From Streptomyces sp. MUM 2J (GTDB lineage: Bacteria > Actinomycetota > Actinomycetes > Streptomycetales > Streptomycetaceae): a stretch of 64,000 nt of DNA. The DNA is taken from contig NZ_JADWYM010000019.1 of the NCBI RefSeq assembly GCF_022414535.1, positions 1-64,000 on the forward strand, in the 5' to 3' direction. The notes beneath the pieces were generated by a model. That model worked only from the letters and a program-made list of their open reading frames with translations. It ran no database searches and was not told where the DNA came from. The translations under genes were made by a program, and so were the position numbers. Below are positions 16,292-24,649 of the stretch, in pieces. Positions within the stretch are counted from its first letter, which is position 1. Each line of letters begins with the position of its first letter.

Positions 16292-18547
16292 ATGGGTCAG
16301 CAGGAGGGGACGTCCACCGGTGAACGGCGGACGGCGGTGCTCGAAGGCGTACTGGAGCGGATCACGTACGCCAACGAGGAGAACGGTTACACGGTCGCGC
16401 GGGTCGACACGGGCAGAGGCGGCGGCGACCTCCTCACGGTCGTCGGCGCGCTGCTGGGCGCCCAGGTCGGCGAGTCCCTCCGGATGGAGGGGCGGTGGGG
16501 CTCCCACCCTCAGTACGGCAAGCAGTTCCACGTCGAGAACTACACCACCGTCCTGCCCGCCACCGTCCAGGGCATCCGCCGCTATCTGGGCTCCGGGCTG
16601 GTCAAGGGGATCGGCCCGGTCTTCGCCGACCGGATCACACAGCACTTCGGGCTGGACACCCTCAGGATCATCGAGGAGGAGCCGAAGCGGCTCATCGAGG
16701 TCCCCGGCCTCGGCCCCAAGCGCACCCGGAGGATCGCCGACGCCTGGGAGGAGCAGAAGGCGATCAAGGAGGTGATGCTCTTCCTCCAGACGGTGGAGGT
16801 GTCGACCTCCATCGCCGTGCGGATCTACAAGAAGTACGGGGACGCCTCCATCTCGGTGGTGAAGAACCAGCCGTACCGGCTCGCCGCGGACGTCTGGGGC
16901 ATCGGGTTCCTCACCGCCGACAAGATCGCCCAGTCCGTCGGCATCCCGCACGACAGCCCCGAGCGGGTGAAGGCCGGCCTGCAGTACGCGCTGTCGCAGT
17001 CGGCCGACCAGGGACACTGCTTCCTTCCCGAGGAACGGCTGATCGCGGACGCGGTCAAGCTGCTCGGGGTGGACACCGGGCTGGTCATCGACTGCCTGGC
17101 GGAGCTGTCCTCGCCGCCGGAGGAGGGCGAGGACCCCGGTGTCGTGCGGGAGAAGGTGCCCGGTCCGGACGGCGGTGCCGAGCCCGTCACGGCCGTCTAC
17201 CTCGTCCCCTTCCACCGCGCCGAACTCTCCCTCTCCGCGCAGCTGCTGCGCCTGCTGCGGACCGGCGAGGACCGGATGCCGTCCTTCCGGGACGTCGACT
17301 GGGGCAGGGCGCTCGGCTGGCTGAAGCAGCGCACCGGGGCCGAGCTGGCGCCCGAGCAGGAGGCCGCCGTGAGGCTCGCGCTGACCGAGAAGGTCGCCGT
17401 TCTCACCGGCGGTCCCGGCTGCGGCAAGTCGTTCACGGTCCGCTCGGTCGTGGAGCTGGCCCGCGCCAAGCAGGCCAAGGTGCTGCTCGCGGCGCCGACC
17501 GGCCGCGCCGCCAAGCGCCTGGCCGAACTCACCGGAGCGGAGGCCTCCACCGTCCACCGGCTGCTCGAACTCAGGCCCGGCGGCGACGCCGCCTACGACC
17601 GGGACCGGCCGCTGGACGCCGACCTGGTGGTGGTCGACGAGGCGTCCATGCTGGACCTTCTGCTGGCGAACAAGCTGGTGAAGGCCGTCCCACCGGGTGC
17701 CCATCTGCTCTTCGTCGGGGACGTGGACCAGTTGCCCAGCGTCGGCGCGGGGGAGGTGCTGCGGGACCTGCTGGCCGACGGGAGCCCCGTCCCCGCCGTC
17801 CGGCTGACCCGGGTCTTCCGGCAGGCGCAGCAGTCGGGCGTCGTCACCAACGCGCACCGCATCAACGACGGGCGGCATCCCCTCACCGACGGGATGAAGG
17901 ACTTCTTCCTCTTCGTCGAGGACGACACCGAGGAGGCGGGGCGGCTCACCGTGGACGTGGCGGCACGGCGCGTTCCGGCCAGGTTCGGGCTGGATCCGCG
18001 CCGCGACGTCCAGGTGCTCGCGCCCATGCACCGGGGTCCGGCGGGGGCGGGCGCGCTCAACGGCCTGCTGCAGCAGGCCATCACGCCGGGTCGCCCCGAC
18101 CTGCCCGAGAAGCGGGTCGGTGGCCGGGTCTTCCGAGTCGGCGACAAGGTCACCCAGATCCGCAACAATTACGAGAAGGGGGAGAACGGTGTCTTCAACG
18201 GCACCGTGGGCGTGGTCACCTCGCTCGACCCGGTCGACCAGCGTCTGACGGTGCTGACCGACGAGGACGAGGAGGTGCCCTACGAGTTCGATGAACTGGA
18301 CGAGCTGGCACACGCCTACGCGGTGACCATCCACCGGTCACAGGGGAGTGAATATCCCGCGGTGGTGATCCCCGTCACCACGGGGGCATGGATGATGCTG
18401 CAGCGCAACCTGTTGTACACGGCCGTGACCCGCGCCAAACAGCTGGTCGTCCTGGTCGGTTCCCGCAGGGCGATCGGCCAGGCGGTGCGTACGGTTTCGG
18501 CCGGGCGGCGCTGCACGGCTCTCGACTTCCGGTTGGCCGGGCTGTGA
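16292..18547 (+). CDS. recD2: RecD2-like ATP-dependent DNA helicase
   Basis: A 751-residue superfamily 1B 5'-3' helicase of the RecD2/TraA-like type, which works without RecBC. The N-terminal OB-like region (about 15-90) is followed by helix-hairpin-helix repeats (about 100-220, with VPGLGPKRTRRI). The motor has Walker A GGPGCGKSF (near residue 372), Walker B VVVDEASMLD (near 450), GDVDQLPSVG, and the C-terminal AYAVTIHRSQGSEYP and YTAVTRAK motifs. The ATG at 16292 is chosen because it begins the conserved region. Its role is in DNA repair or recombination. The length matches the family. Confidence 0.92.
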   Translation: MGQQEGTSTGERRTAVLEGVLERITYANEENGYTVARVDTGRGGGDLLTVVGALLGAQVGESLRMEGRWGSHPQYGKQFHVENYTTVLPATVQGIRRYLGSGLVKGIGPVFADRITQHFGLDTLRIIEEEPKRLIEVPGLGPKRTRRIADAWEEQKAIKEVMLFLQTVEVSTSIAVRIYKKYGDASISVVKNQPYRLAADVWGIGFLTADKIAQSVGIPHDSPERVKAGLQYALSQSADQGHCFLPEERLIADAVKLLGVDTGLVIDCLAELSSPPEEGEDPGVVREKVPGPDGGAEPVTAVYLVPFHRAELSLSAQLLRLLRTGEDRMPSFRDVDWGRALGWLKQRTGAELAPEQEAAVRLALTEKVAVLTGGPGCGKSFTVRSVVELARAKQAKVLLAAPTGRAAKRLAELTGAEASTVHRLLELRPGGDAAYDRDRPLDADLVVVDEASMLDLLLANKLVKAVPPGAHLLFVGDVDQLPSVGAGEVLRDLLADGSPVPAVRLTRVFRQAQQSGVVTNAHRINDGRHPLTDGMKDFFLFVEDDTEEAGRLTVDVAARRVPARFGLDPRRDVQVLAPMHRGPAGAGALNGLLQQAITPGRPDLPEKRVGGRVFRVGDKVTQIRNNYEKGENGVFNGTVGVVTSLDPVDQRLTVLTDEDEEVPYEFDELDELAHAYAVTIHRSQGSEYPAVVIPVTTGAWMMLQRNLLYTAVTRAKQLVVLVGSRRAIGQAVRTVSAGRRCTALDFRLAGL

Positions 18548-18833
18548 CCTCGCGGTTCCTGGCACGCGGTGCCTCGATCGGCGGTGGATGCGCGGCAAGC
18601 GTTCACATGCGGATCGTGAGGCATCGCAAAAAATGATCGATCAAATGAGTCGTGAAGGTCACAGAGGTCTTCCGGATGGCGAACACAGGGGGCAGGATGA
18701 GAAAGTTGACGGCACTCAGTGCCGTTGATAGGCCCGATGGTCGACCCCGGGTGCACTCTCCTGAGCCGAGTGGGGGAAGGTAGAGACAGTCAGGGCACCT
18801 CGAAGATGAGGCACAACGTCGGTGAGGGAAGAC
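18548..18833. promoter_or_regulatory. citA upstream region
   Basis: Upstream of citrate synthase lie the near-consensus -35 TTGACG (18706-18711) and a small inverted repeat GGCAC-TCA-GTGCC (18711-18723). Together they could form a regulated promoter. An AT-rich palindrome TGATCGATCA sits at 18635-18644. The promoter call is tentative because no good -10 at ideal spacing is visible. Confidence 0.35.
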
Positions 18834-20123
18834 GTGAGCGACAACTCTGTAGTACTGCGGTACGACGGCAACGAGTACACCTACCCGGTGGTCGACAGTA
18901 CCGTCGGCGACAAGGGCTTCGACATCGGGAAGCTGCGCGCCCAGACCGGTCTGGTGACCCTGGACAGCGGGTACGGCAACACCGCCGCCTACAAATCCGC
19001 CGTGACGTATCTCGACGGCGAGGCGGGCATCCTCCGGTACCGCGGCTACCCGATCGAGCAGCTGGCCGAGCGCTCCACCTTCCTGGAGGTCGCCTACCTG
19101 CTGATCAACGGCGAGCTGCCGACCGTTGACGAGCTCACCTCGTTCAAGGACGACATCACCCGGCACACCCTGCTGCACGAGGACGTCAAGAACTTCTACC
19201 GCGGCTTCCCGCGGGACGCCCACCCGATGGCGATGCTGTCGTCGGTCGTCTCGGCGCTGTCCACCTTCTACCAGGACAGCCACAACCCGTTCGACGAGCA
19301 GCAGCGCAACCTCTCCACGATCCGCCTGCTCGCCAAGCTCCCGACGATCGCGGCCTACGCCTACAAGAAGTCGGTCGGCCACCCGTTCGTCTACCCGCGC
19401 AACGACCTGGGCTACGTCGAGAACTTCCTCCGCATGACCTTCTCGGTCCCGGCGCAGGAGTACGAGCTCGACCCGATCGTCGTCTCGGCCCTGGACAAGC
19501 TGCTCATCCTGCACGCGGACCACGAGCAGAACTGCTCGACCTCCACCGTGCGCCTGGTCGGCTCCTCGCAGGCGAACATGTTCGCCTCGATCTCCGCCGG
19601 CATCAACGCGCTCTGGGGCCCGCTGCACGGCGGCGCCAACCAGTCGGTGCTGGAGATGCTGGAGGGCATCCGCGACGCGGGCGGCGACGTCGACTCCTTC
19701 ATCCGCAAGGTGAAGAACAAGGAGGACGGCGTCCGCCTGATGGGCTTCGGCCACCGGGTCTACAAGAACTTCGACCCGCGCGCCAAGATCATCAAGGCCG
19801 CCGCGCACGACGTGCTGTCCGCCCTCGGCAAGTCCGACGAGCTGCTGGACATCGCGCTGAAGCTGGAGGAGCACGCGCTCTCCGACGACTACTTCGTCTC
19901 GCGCAGCCTCTACCCGAACGTGGACTTCTACACCGGCCTGATCTACCGGGCCATGGGCTTCCCGACCGAGATGTTCACCGTCCTGTTCGCCCTCGGCCGG
20001 CTGCCGGGCTGGATCGCCCAGTGGCACGAGATGATCAAGGAGCCGGGTTCCCGCATCGGCCGCCCGCGCCAGATCTACACGGGCGTCGTCCAGCGCGACT
20101 TCGTCCCGGTCGAGGAGCGCTGA
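18834..20123 (+). CDS. citA: citrate synthase
   Basis: A 429-residue type II citrate synthase that condenses oxaloacetate and acetyl-CoA as the first step of the TCA cycle. The active-site His regions (LLILHADHEQN and LWGPLHGGANQ) and GFGHRVYKNFDPRA are intact, and the last 50 residues are typical. The GTG at 18834 (SDNSVVLRYDG) is preferred over a GTG four codons earlier because GAGGGAA then lies at ribosome-binding distance. It matches S. coelicolor citA in length and neighbourhood. Confidence 0.95.
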   Translation: MSDNSVVLRYDGNEYTYPVVDSTVGDKGFDIGKLRAQTGLVTLDSGYGNTAAYKSAVTYLDGEAGILRYRGYPIEQLAERSTFLEVAYLLINGELPTVDELTSFKDDITRHTLLHEDVKNFYRGFPRDAHPMAMLSSVVSALSTFYQDSHNPFDEQQRNLSTIRLLAKLPTIAAYAYKKSVGHPFVYPRNDLGYVENFLRMTFSVPAQEYELDPIVVSALDKLLILHADHEQNCSTSTVRLVGSSQANMFASISAGINALWGPLHGGANQSVLEMLEGIRDAGGDVDSFIRKVKNKEDGVRLMGFGHRVYKNFDPRAKIIKAAAHDVLSALGKSDELLDIALKLEEHALSDDYFVSRSLYPNVDFYTGLIYRAMGFPTEMFTVLFALGRLPGWIAQWHEMIKEPGSRIGRPRQIYTGVVQRDFVPVEER

Positions 20124-20182
20124 CCGCCGCCTGAGGGGTGCCGGTGTACGGTGCCCCGTCACCGGCCGGGCCCGTGCCCGCC

Positions 20183-20210
20183 AGGGGCCGTCCGCAAGGG
20201 CGGCCCTTTC
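20183..20210 (+). terminator. first stem-loop after citA
   Basis: A short GGGGCCG / CGGCCC hairpin followed by TTTC lies about 60 bases after the citA stop. It is the first of two stacked hairpins and fits a rho-independent-like terminator. Confidence 0.5.
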
Positions 20211-20214
20211 GCGT

Positions 20215-20282
20215 GCCGCACACCCCGGCGGCGGGGCGGCGGTCCCGGCCCTTCGCCCGGCCCCGCCGCCGGGGTGTGCGGC
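20215..20282. terminator. perfect 23-base inverted repeat after citA
   Basis: The arms at 20215-20237 and 20260-20282 are exact reverse complements over 23 bases, with a 22-base loop. Such a stem would be extremely stable in RNA and likely ends citA transcription. No T-run follows, as is usual in streptomycetes. The rest of 20283-20807 shows no supported gene. Confidence 0.75.
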
Positions 20283-20807
20283 CGGGCAAGGCGAAAGGCG
20301 CCCCGGTGCGCCGGTCCCCCCACGGGCCGACGACCAGGGCGCCTTCCCATGTCCCGGTGCGGATTCCCCCCACGGGATCCGGCCGGGCGCCTGTGAGGAC
20401 ACAGCGCCTGAATCGCTGTTGAGCAGAATGAGCAGAACCGCTCGTACTACTCCTCGCACGGTTCGTACCGTTCGTGCCGCGCGGACTGCTCGCTACTCGG
20501 TTGCGGTCTGCCGGGACAGCGCACGCTGGGAGGGCCGCTCAAAGCTCCCCGGTGTACGTGCCCCGGCAACGCATCTCTGGAGAAGTCCCCCAAGACATCC
20601 CCAGATGCCAGTCGGCGCCCCCCAAGACGCCTTCCTGACATCGCCAACTTAGACCGTCGAACCCCTTCGATGGTTACGTTCACATCACTGTGATCTGTGT
20701 CTCTTGCATATGTCCGTTAGATGCGCAAGAGCCCCGATATGGCGATCGGAGCCCGAGCGCGAGGACGATGCGCAAGACTTGTGAAGAGCTTATGTGAGTT
20801 GCGTGCC

Positions 20808-23075
20808 TCAGCGAAAGGCCCGCAGCCGCAGGCTGTTGGTGACCACGAACACGGAGGAGAAGGCCATCGCCGCCCCCGCGATCATGGGGTTGAGCAGCCC
20901 GGCGGCGGCCAGGGGAAGCGCGGCCACGTTGTAGCCGAAGGCCCAGACGAGGTTGCCCTTGATGGTGGCCAGCGTCCGGCGGGAGAGCCGGATCGCGTCC
21001 GCCGCGACCCGCAGGTCCCCGCGCACCAGTGTCAGGTCGCTCGCCTCGATCGCCGCGTCCGTGCCGGTGCCCATGGCCAGGCCCAGGTCGGCGCCAGCCA
21101 GCGCGGCGGCGTCGTTGACACCGTCGCCGACCATGGCGACCACGCGGCCCTCGCCCTGGAGCCGCCGTATGACGTCGACCTTGTCCTCGGGCAGCACCTC
21201 GGCGATCACCTCGTCGATGCCGACCTGCGCGCCGACCGCCTCCGCCACCGTGTGGTTGTCACCGGTCAGCAGTACCGGCGTGAGCCCCAGCGCGCGCAAC
21301 CGCCGCACAGCCTCCTCGCTGGTCCCCTTCACCGCGTCGGCGACGGCGAGGACGCCGCGGGCCGCGCCGTCCCAGCCGACCACGACCGCCGTGCGGCCCT
21401 CCCGCTCCGCCTCCTTCCGCGCCTGCGCCAGCTCCCCGGGGAGGCTCTCGCCGTTCTCCGCGAGCCGCCCCACGGCCACCTCGTGGCCGTTCACGCGCCC
21501 GCGCACGCCCCGCCCGGGGACGTTCTCGAAGCGCTCGACCCCTGGGAGCGTGCCCACGCGCTCCTCGGCGCCGGCGGCGATCGCGCGGGCGACGGGGTGC
21601 TCGGAGGCGTGCTCCAGGGCGCCCGCGAGCAGCAGCACGTCCTGCTCGTCGGTGCCGTCGGCGACGTACACGTCCTGGAGGGTCATGCGGCCGGTGGTGA
21701 CCGTGCCGGTCTTGTCGAGGACGACGGTGTCGACGCGCCGGGTGGACTCCAGCACCTCCGGTCCCCTGATGAGGATCCCGAGCTGTGCGCCGCGGCCGGT
21801 GCCGACCATGAGCGCGGTCGGGGTGGCCAGGCCCAGGGCGCACGGGCAGGCGATGATCAGAACCGCGACGGCCGCGGTGAAGGCGGCGACGGTGTCACCG
21901 GTGACACCCAGCCACACGCCGAACGTGCCCGCGGCCACGAGCAGGACGACCGGGACGAAGACGGCGGAGACCCGGTCGGCGAGCCGCTGCACCTGGGCCT
22001 TGCCGTTCTGCGCGTCCTCCACCAGCTGGGCCATGCGGGCCAGCTGGGTGTCCGCGCCGACCCGGGTGGCCTCGACGACGAGCCGGCCGCCGGCGTTGAC
22101 CGTGGCGCCGGTGACCGTGTCGCCGGCCGTCACGTCCACCGGCACGGACTCGCCGGTGAGCATGGAGGCGTCGATCGCCGAGGATCCCTCGACGACGGTG
22201 CCGTCGGTGGCGATCTTCTCGCCGGGCCGGACGACGAAGCGGTCGCCCACGGCCAGCTGAGCCACCGGCACGCGCACCTCCCTGCCGCCCCGGAGCACGG
22301 CCACGTCCTTGGCGCCCAGCTCCATCAGGGCCCGCAGGGCGGCGCCCGCGCGCCGCTTGGAGCGGGCCTCCAGGTAGCGCCCGAGGAGCAGGAAGGCGGT
22401 GACGCCGGCGGCGACCTCCAGGTAGAGCGTGGAGGAGGCGTCGGCGCGGGAGAGGGTGAGGTCGAAGCCGTGCCGCAGGCCGGGCCTGCCCGCGTCCCCG
22501 AGGAAGAGCGCCCACAGCGACCAGCCGAACGCGGCCGTCGTGCCCAGCGAGACGAGGGTGTCCATGGTGGACGCACCGTGCCGGAGGTTGGTCCAGGCGG
22601 CCCGGTGGAAGGGCAGACCGCCCCAGACGACGACCGGTGCGGCGAGCGTCAGGGAGAGCCACTGCCAGTTGTCGAACTGCAGGCTCGGTACCATCGCGAG
22701 CAGCACGACGGGCGCGGCGAGCACGGCGGAGACCAGCAGGCGGGTGCGCAGGGCGGTGAGCTCGGGGTCCGCGTCGGCTGCCGCCGGTTCCGCCTCCTCG
22801 GGCTGCGGCGGGGCGGGTACCTCGGCCGTGTAGCCGGTCCGGACGACGGTGTCGACGAGATCGGCCACCTCGATGCCGGCCGGGTAGGAGATCCTCGCCT
22901 TCTCGGTGGCGTAGTTGACGGTGGCCGAGACACCGTCCATGCGGTTGAGCTTCTTCTCGACGCGGGCCGCGCAGGAGGCGCAGGTCATCCCGCCGATGAG
23001 CAGCTCGACCTCGGCTGTGCCGGCGGGCTCCTCGGTGCGTTCCGCTATCCCGCTGTGCGGGGTGGTGCTGGTCAT
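20808..23075 (-). CDS. copA: copper-translocating P1B-type ATPase
   Basis: A 755-residue membrane ATPase that pumps Cu(I) out of the cytosol. One N-terminal heavy-metal domain carries GMTCASCAAR (about residues 29-38). The actuator TGES, the transmembrane metal site CPC (ACPCALGLATPTALM), the phosphorylation motif DKTGTVTTG, and TGDNHTVAEAV plus GDGVNDAAAL are all present, with about eight helices. The C-terminal helix region with GYN and MAFSS is typical of copper pumps. It is downstream of copZ on the same strand, 174 bases apart, under a CsoR-like operator. Confidence 0.95.
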   Translation of the reverse strand: MTSTTPHSGIAERTEEPAGTAEVELLIGGMTCASCAARVEKKLNRMDGVSATVNYATEKARISYPAGIEVADLVDTVVRTGYTAEVPAPPQPEEAEPAAADADPELTALRTRLLVSAVLAAPVVLLAMVPSLQFDNWQWLSLTLAAPVVVWGGLPFHRAAWTNLRHGASTMDTLVSLGTTAAFGWSLWALFLGDAGRPGLRHGFDLTLSRADASSTLYLEVAAGVTAFLLLGRYLEARSKRRAGAALRALMELGAKDVAVLRGGREVRVPVAQLAVGDRFVVRPGEKIATDGTVVEGSSAIDASMLTGESVPVDVTAGDTVTGATVNAGGRLVVEATRVGADTQLARMAQLVEDAQNGKAQVQRLADRVSAVFVPVVLLVAAGTFGVWLGVTGDTVAAFTAAVAVLIIACPCALGLATPTALMVGTGRGAQLGILIRGPEVLESTRRVDTVVLDKTGTVTTGRMTLQDVYVADGTDEQDVLLLAGALEHASEHPVARAIAAGAEERVGTLPGVERFENVPGRGVRGRVNGHEVAVGRLAENGESLPGELAQARKEAEREGRTAVVVGWDGAARGVLAVADAVKGTSEEAVRRLRALGLTPVLLTGDNHTVAEAVGAQVGIDEVIAEVLPEDKVDVIRRLQGEGRVVAMVGDGVNDAAALAGADLGLAMGTGTDAAIEASDLTLVRGDLRVAADAIRLSRRTLATIKGNLVWAFGYNVAALPLAAAGLLNPMIAGAAMAFSSVFVVTNSLRLRAFR

Positions 23076-23249
23076 GTCCGGACTCCAGACGACGGACCGG
23101 GCCGTGCGGAACCGGTATCAGCCGGTCGGCGGGCCCGGTCGGGAAACCGAAGGGGTGCGCGTCTCCGGAAGCGGGCACCGGCGGGAGCCGTTCCGGTGAT
23201 GCGTGCCGCGGATCCGTACGGCCGGGATCCGCCTGCGGGGGGTGTGCGC

Positions 23250-23489
23250 TCAGACCTGGCCGACGAGCTCGAAACCGGCCTCGTCGACGGCGGCGCGGAC
23301 GGCCTCCTCGGCCAGCGGGGCGGCGGAGACGACGGTGACCTCACCCGTGGCGGCCACGGCCTTCACCGAGGTGACACCGGCGATCTCGGAGATCTCGCCG
23401 CTGACGGAACCCTCGCAGTGCCCGCAGCTCATGCCGCTCACCTTGTAGACGGCGGTGACGGAAGCCTGGGTGTCGGTCTGGGTGGTCAT
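23250..23489 (-). CDS. copZ: copper chaperone (heavy-metal-associated domain)
   Basis: A 79-residue one-domain HMA protein with the metal motif MSCGHC (about residues 20-25). It carries Cu(I) in the cytosol and hands it to CopA. Its ferredoxin-like length matches CopZ exactly. A good ribosome site precedes the ATG. It is the first gene of the copZ-copA operon. Confidence 0.93.
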   Translation of the reverse strand: MTTQTDTQASVTAVYKVSGMSCGHCEGSVSGEISEIAGVTSVKAVAATGEVTVVSAAPLAEEAVRAAVDEAGFELVGQV

Positions 23490-23552
23490 GTCGTTACTCC
23501 TCGTCGAGGCGTGTGGGGCTGACGGGTCCCGTGGGGGCCCCTCCAGAATCCA

Positions 23553-23573
23553 GACTATACCCCTAGGGGGTAT
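23553..23573 (-). promoter_or_regulatory. CsoR-type copper operator overlapping a -10 box
   Basis: ATACCCCTAGGGGGTAT at 23557-23573 matches the well-known CsoR pseudo-palindrome of GC-rich Gram-positives. On the minus strand it runs directly into TATAGT (23558-23553), a good -10 box for copZ. Copper binding by CsoR should release the site and induce copZ-copA. No csoR gene lies in the window. The remaining 23490-23809 interval shows no gene. Confidence 0.85.
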
Positions 23574-23809
23574 TTCTCCAAGAGGGTGCCCGGGGCCGGC
23601 GCCCGAACGGCGCCGGGATGTCGTTCCCGGGGTGAGGGCGAGGGGTGTGGGGTGCGGCGGGTTTCCGCGGGGTGTCCGCGCGCGGGGCGGGTGCGCCCCG
23701 GGTGGTTGTCCGTGCTGGTGTGGTTCGGGAACTCAGGGCCCCCGGCGGGGGCCTTCGCGGGAGGCGGTCGGCGGGTCCGCCGCGCGGTGCTGCGGGCGCG
23801 CCCCCGGGG

Positions 23810-24457
23810 TCAGTCGCGCGCGCCGGGTTCGGGTGGGTCGCCGGCCAGGGGGGCCAGGTAGCGGATGAGGGCGTTCTTCAGCTCCCGGACGTACGCCTCG
23901 CGCTCGGCGCCCTCGTGGGCCAGGACCAGTTCCAGGCCCGCCTTGTACAGACCGAGGCACATGTGGGCGGTGCGGGTGAGCTCCGCGGGGGGTGCCGACG
24001 GCAGGAACGATGACAGCAGGGCCTCGATGCGGGTGAGCAGGGTGGCGTGCAGGGCGTCGTGCTCCTCGCCGATCCGGCCGGGGATGTCGGGACCGTGCAT
24101 GAGGGCGAAGAAGACGGGGTTGGCGCAGTTGAAGTCGATGAACCGGTCGACGGCGGCGCCCACCGCCTCCTCCAGCGGGGTCGCCGGGTCGACCGGGGCG
24201 AGCGCTTCGCCGTAGGCGGCGCGCATCGTCCGCATGAGCCGGTCGCCCAGCTCGATCGCGATGGCCTCCTTGTTCGGGAAGAACTGGTACAGCGTGCCGG
24301 GGGAGACCCCGGCCTCGCGGGCGATGGCGTTGGTGGAGGCGGCCGTGTAACCGGTGGTGCAGAAGACCTGGGCCGCCGCTTCCAGCAACTGGGCGATGCG
24401 GCGCTCGCCGCGGGCCTGGCGGCGGCGCGGCTGTTCGGTGGTCTGGTGTTCGGGCAC
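23810..24457 (-). CDS. TetR family transcriptional regulator
   Basis: A 215-residue TetR repressor. The N-terminal HTH is about residues 20-66 (ERRIAQLLEAA ... GVSPGTLYQFFPNKEAI). The C-terminal ligand domain resembles the TetR_C group with FFALMHGPD. It is divergent from the MMPL transporter with two palindromes in the 192-base gap, so it most likely represses that transporter and itself. The ligand is probably a substrate of the pump. Confidence 0.92.
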   Translation of the reverse strand: MPEHQTTEQPRRRQARGERRIAQLLEAAAQVFCTTGYTAASTNAIAREAGVSPGTLYQFFPNKEAIAIELGDRLMRTMRAAYGEALAPVDPATPLEEAVGAAVDRFIDFNCANPVFFALMHGPDIPGRIGEEHDALHATLLTRIEALLSSFLPSAPPAELTRTAHMCLGLYKAGLELVLAHEGAEREAYVRELKNALIRYLAPLAGDPPEPGARD

Positions 24458-24484
24458 GCGTTATCCCCAGCTCTCCGCATGAGA

Positions 24485-24537
24485 TTGACAAACACGAGCG
24501 GCCGCTCGCATTCTGGGGGAACGCGAGCGATCTCTCG
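24485..24537. promoter_or_regulatory. TetR double operator with TTGACA -35 box
   Basis: CGAGCGGCCGCTCG (24495-24508) is a perfect 14-base palindrome. CGAGCGATCTCTCG (24524-24537) is a near copy 29 bases on. TTGACA at 24485-24490 is a consensus -35 for the transporter. The first operator fills the space just after the -35 box, so a bound TetR protein would block RNA polymerase. Confidence 0.75.
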
Positions 24538-24649
24538 TGTTTTGAGCCTACGGCAATGACATACCCATGCTGCCTGCCCGTGCAGCCCGTGCAGCCCGTG
24601 TGCACGGCGGCAGGCTGGGGCCGAGTGAGGGTGAAGGGGACACCGCACG

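Noticed and set aside
16495..18294. 599-residue ORF in another frame of the helicase
   Set aside because: A GC-skew shadow; the RecD2 frame has all helicase motifs.
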